Assembly (NCBI RefSeq): GCF_025822765.1 | Contig: NZ_JACKUK010000037.1 | Span: forward strand, 1 to 58,403 | DNA from: Mycobacterium barrassiae | GTDB lineage: Bacteria; Actinomycetota; Actinomycetes; Mycobacteriales; Mycobacteriaceae | DNA length: 58,403 nt | Reading direction: 5' to 3' | In this document: piece by piece, positions 56,145-58,403 of the stretch | How the letters are laid out: each line of letters opens with the position of its first letter | Position numbering within the stretch: the first letter of the stretch is position 1 | Notes under the pieces: model-generated | What the model saw: only the letters and a program-made list of their open reading frames with translations | The model's database searches: none | What the model was told of the DNA's origin: nothing | Translations under genes and position numbers: made by a program

Positions 56145-57169
56145 CAGGGCTCCGCACACCTTCCAGTGTTCTGAATGATCCAGGGGAAGTAGGCGGTGCG
56201 GCCCTGCAGATCGGTGACCCGTACGGACAGGCCGCATAGGTACTGATTCAAGAAGCTTCCATAGGCGCCGAGTCTGACCAGCTTCTTGTAGTTCTCAGGT
56301 GCCTTCTGCAACGAGATGTCCAGCAGCGGTTTGTCTTTCTCGAGCAACGGCGCGACCCGGTTGAGTTCGTCGATGCTGCCCGCAAGCGGTGCGCGTGCCT
56401 GACCGAGCAGGTCGGCGAGTGAGGCGGTCCCGTTGTCGAGCGCCGTGATCGCTTCTCCGATGGGATCCTGGTCAGCCGCCAAGCCCGTGATCAACTGCTC
56501 CAGGCGGTCGACGGCACCCGAGAACTTTTCGCCGTCCCTGGAGATAGTGGCCATGACCACGCTGAGGTTGTCGATCAGCTGCTGCACTGTCTGACCGTTG
56601 TCAGCAATGGTGTTGGTGAATGACGCCGTCTTGGCGAAAAGCGACTCCACATTCCCGCTTTGGCCCTGCAGAATCTGGATCAGGGAATTCGTCAGGGCGT
56701 TGACGTCTTGGGGATTGAGACCTCGGATCACCGGCTTCAATCCACCGAGAAGTAAGTCGAGATCCAGCGCCGACTCGGTGCGGTCACGTGGAATCTGCGA
56801 GCCCGGCGGCGCGATCTTGGTCGAGCCCGGGCCATCGAGGAGCTCCAGGTACCGATCGCCGACGAGGTTGAGGTATCGCACCGCGGCCTTGGTGCCCGTG
56901 GTGAGCACCACATCGGGAGAAGCGTCGAACGCGACGACGACGGAGTTGTCCGACTGCAGCGACACGTCGTTGACGGTGCCGATCCGAATGCCAGAAACTC
57001 GCACGGAGTCACCAGGTTTCAGGCTTGACACATCGGCGAAGACTGCGGAGTAGCTGTTTGCCGGACCCGTACGGTACTGCGCGAAGATCGCGAAGAGAGC
57101 TCCGGTCAACAGCAGCATCACAATGCCGAAGACGCCGAACTTGACGATGGTGCCGACTGAGCGGGTCAT
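56144..57169 (-). CDS. mceB: Mce family protein, subunit B
   Basis: 341 aa; anchor GTIVKFGVFGIVMLLLTGAL, MCE domain SYSAVFADVSSLKPGDSVRV, SGIRIGTVNDVSLQSDNSVV, RYLNLVGDRYLELLDGPG, helical stalk and C-terminal GRTAYFPWIIQNTGRCAEP with a cysteine pair typical of MceB. It overlaps mceA by 4 nt. Intact. Confidence 0.88.
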   Translation of the reverse strand: MTRSVGTIVKFGVFGIVMLLLTGALFAIFAQYRTGPANSYSAVFADVSSLKPGDSVRVSGIRIGTVNDVSLQSDNSVVVAFDASPDVVLTTGTKAAVRYLNLVGDRYLELLDGPGSTKIAPPGSQIPRDRTESALDLDLLLGGLKPVIRGLNPQDVNALTNSLIQILQGQSGNVESLFAKTASFTNTIADNGQTVQQLIDNLSVVMATISRDGEKFSGAVDRLEQLITGLAADQDPIGEAITALDNGTASLADLLGQARAPLAGSIDELNRVAPLLEKDKPLLDISLQKAPENYKKLVRLGAYGSFLNQYLCGLSVRVTDLQGRTAYFPWIIQNTGRCAEP

Positions 57170-58293
57170 CCCGGCATTCCGGTCTGTGCGGTGTTGCGCG
57201 GCGGGCCGTCCAGCGGGCCGAACAGCGCCTCTTTCAGAGCATCCGAGTTGAGCAGAATGCCCTGATTACCGTATTGCGCCCGGTTGGCGCCGATGTCGGA
57301 CACGACGTACGGTGCGCGCACCTCGTAACCGATATCCGGGAGCCGCCCACACTGTGGTCCTCCAGTAGCGGCAACCTTCGGCAGGTTTTGTGGGTACCGA
57401 TACCTTTCGGAGCCGAGTACGAACGAATCCAGCAGGAGGACACCGGGAACGGGTGAGGGTGGGGCCGTAGCCAGCGGCACCATACCGGTCAGTAGACAGT
57501 TGAGTGCGGCGTTGTACTGGTTGGTCAAGTCGGTCGTTGGCACGAGCGCATGGACCAGGTCTGTGATCGCCGTTCGGTTCGCAGAGAGCACATCGTCACC
57601 GATCTCGGCGAAACCGATCGCGCTCAAGAGCAGGGTGTCCAGGTCCTGCTGCTTGTCGACGACCGTGTCGCTCAATCGAGTCGAGGCATCGACGATTCTC
57701 ATTAGGTCGGGGCCGGCGTCGGCGTATGCGTCGAGTACCTCGGGCGCCATTGCGATGTCCTGGCTGAGGTTGTCCAGGCTTGGGTTGATCGTCGCGAGCA
57801 TTTGGTCCAAGTCCGACAACGTTTGGCCGAACTTCTCACCTCGGCCATTGAGGCCCTTGGCAAATGCACCCAACGTCTCGTTGAGCTTTGCGGGTTCGAT
57901 CTTGTTCAGCACGGCCACGAGCTGCTGGAAGACGGTGTTGATTTCGACGGTGACGTGATTCGCCCCGAGAACCTGTCCGGACCGCAGTGACTGCGCGGAA
58001 GGATCTGTGGGCGGAACGAACTCGACGAACTTCGCGCCGAATACGGTCGATGAGGTGATGTCGACACGCACATTGGCTGGAATCAGATCCATCGCCGACG
58101 GATCGATCGCGAGATGGATTGCCGCTTTCCCATCCGGGAGTGCCTCGATCGCAGCCACGCTGCCTACTTGCGCGCCATGAAGTTTGACTCGCGCGTCGGG
58201 GTTCATGACGAGTCCGGCGCGGTCGGCGATGACGGTGACGGGCACGGTGTCGGCCCAGCTGCCGCGGAAAAGGCTGACCGCCGAGCTTGTCAA
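57166..58293 (-). pseudogene. mceA: mceA lacking its N-terminal membrane anchor
   Basis: The MCE domain (TVIADRAGLVMNPDARVKLH, GAQVGSVAAIE, STVFGAKFVEFVPPTDPSAQ), stalk (PAKLNETLGAFAKGLNGRGE) and C-terminal YRYPQNLPKVAATGGPQCG are typical of MceA. However, the usual N-terminal anchor of about 30-40 residues is missing: the only start available is TTG 58293, giving SSAVSLFRGSWADTVPV. Upstream, the frame runs into the 3' end of a probable transposase gene. So the 5' end seems to have been replaced by an insertion sequence. Whether a secondary promoter or start still expresses it is unknown. Confidence 0.6.
58288..58293 (-). promoter_or_regulatory. Outward TTGACA at the insertion-sequence edge
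   Basis: On the minus strand TTGACA (a perfect -35 hexamer) points into mceA, inside TACACAGAAATCTTGACA between the transposase stop and the MCE domain. No good -10 is seen at 17 nt, so promoter function is uncertain. The block could be part of a terminal inverted repeat. Confidence 0.3.
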
Positions 58294-58313
58294 GATTTCT
58301 GTGTAGGTGGCCG

Positions 58314-58403
58314 TTATAGGTAGGGGTTGATTCGTTCGGGGTAGGTCAGGGCCAATGCGCCCAGCGCTTGTTTCCAGCCGTTGGTGCGTGCGCCTTCGAC
58401 CAG
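58314..58403 (-). CDS. C-terminal end of a probable IS256-type transposase (partial)
   Basis: The last 29 codons lie in the window: TNGWKQALGALALTYPERIN then PYL and TAA at 58314-58316. The W-x2-AL-x2-LA-x5-R spacing resembles the C-terminus of mutator/IS256 transposases. It is cut by the window edge, so the family is a guess from a short piece. It would explain the loss of the mceA 5' end. Confidence 0.45.
   Translation of the reverse strand: MVEGARTNGWKQALGALALTYPERINPYL

Overview
The window is a high-GC actinobacterial chromosome segment from a mycobacterium, most likely an environmental, rapidly growing Mycolicibacterium. The backbone follows the M. tuberculosis H37Rv order Rv2391-Rv2415c: sirA-cysH-che1, cysA-cysW-cysT-subI, a small membrane protein, trehalase, lppR, lepA, a PemK-like protein, a CBS protein, an RNase Z-like protein, transglutaminase/alpha-E/ATP-grasp, rpsT, holA, comEC and comEA. 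Several blocks not present in M. tuberculosis interrupt it. Family and locus names rest on motif recognition and remembered synteny; no database search was run.

Region 1 (1-18.6 kb) is a sulfur acquisition locus. It holds sulfite reductase, APS reductase and ferrochelatase; a flavin monooxygenase with a DUF1684 protein; a sulfonate/taurine-type ABC transporter that runs into an amino acid permease, a glutamine-synthetase-like ligase, a second flavin monooxygenase and an SfnB-like flavoenzyme; and the sulfate ABC transporter with a tandem-duplicated ATPase. Three transcription units (sirA, the sulfonate ABC transporter, subI) are each preceded by a tiny leaderless ORF ending in consecutive cysteine codons. 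These look like cysteine-responsive attenuators. For sirA a perfect hairpin buries the Shine-Dalgarno sequence.

Region 2 (18.7-28.3 kb) has two tiny membrane proteins, an FAD oxidoreductase and the GH15 trehalase. A second sulfur-related minus-strand cluster follows (2OG-Fe(II) oxygenase, LysR regulator, SfnB-like flavoenzyme, MetE-like protein). The LysR gene carries a 17-bp tandem duplication that breaks its frame. An ANTAR protein and a PknH-sensor-type lipoprotein follow.

Region 3 (28.3-45.5 kb) is conserved core: lppR, lepA (with no canonical start codon), a solitary PemK-family protein, an inserted pair of membrane glycosyltransferase genes plus a GNAT protein, CBS, aldo/keto reductase, RNase Z-like, and the transglutaminase/alpha-E/ATP-grasp operon, whose ATP-grasp protein ends in a polyglutamine microsatellite. 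rpsT, holA, comEC and comEA close the region.

Region 4 (45.6-58.4 kb) is accessory: a membrane protein, a secreted protein, an MHS-type transporter, an OB-fold/thiolase pair, a 20-bp near-perfect palindrome, another small secreted protein and an mce operon (mceF to mceA on the minus strand). The mce operon appears damaged twice: a 1-nt frameshift in mceD, and an mceA that has lost its N-terminus next to the 3' end of a probable transposase gene at the window edge.
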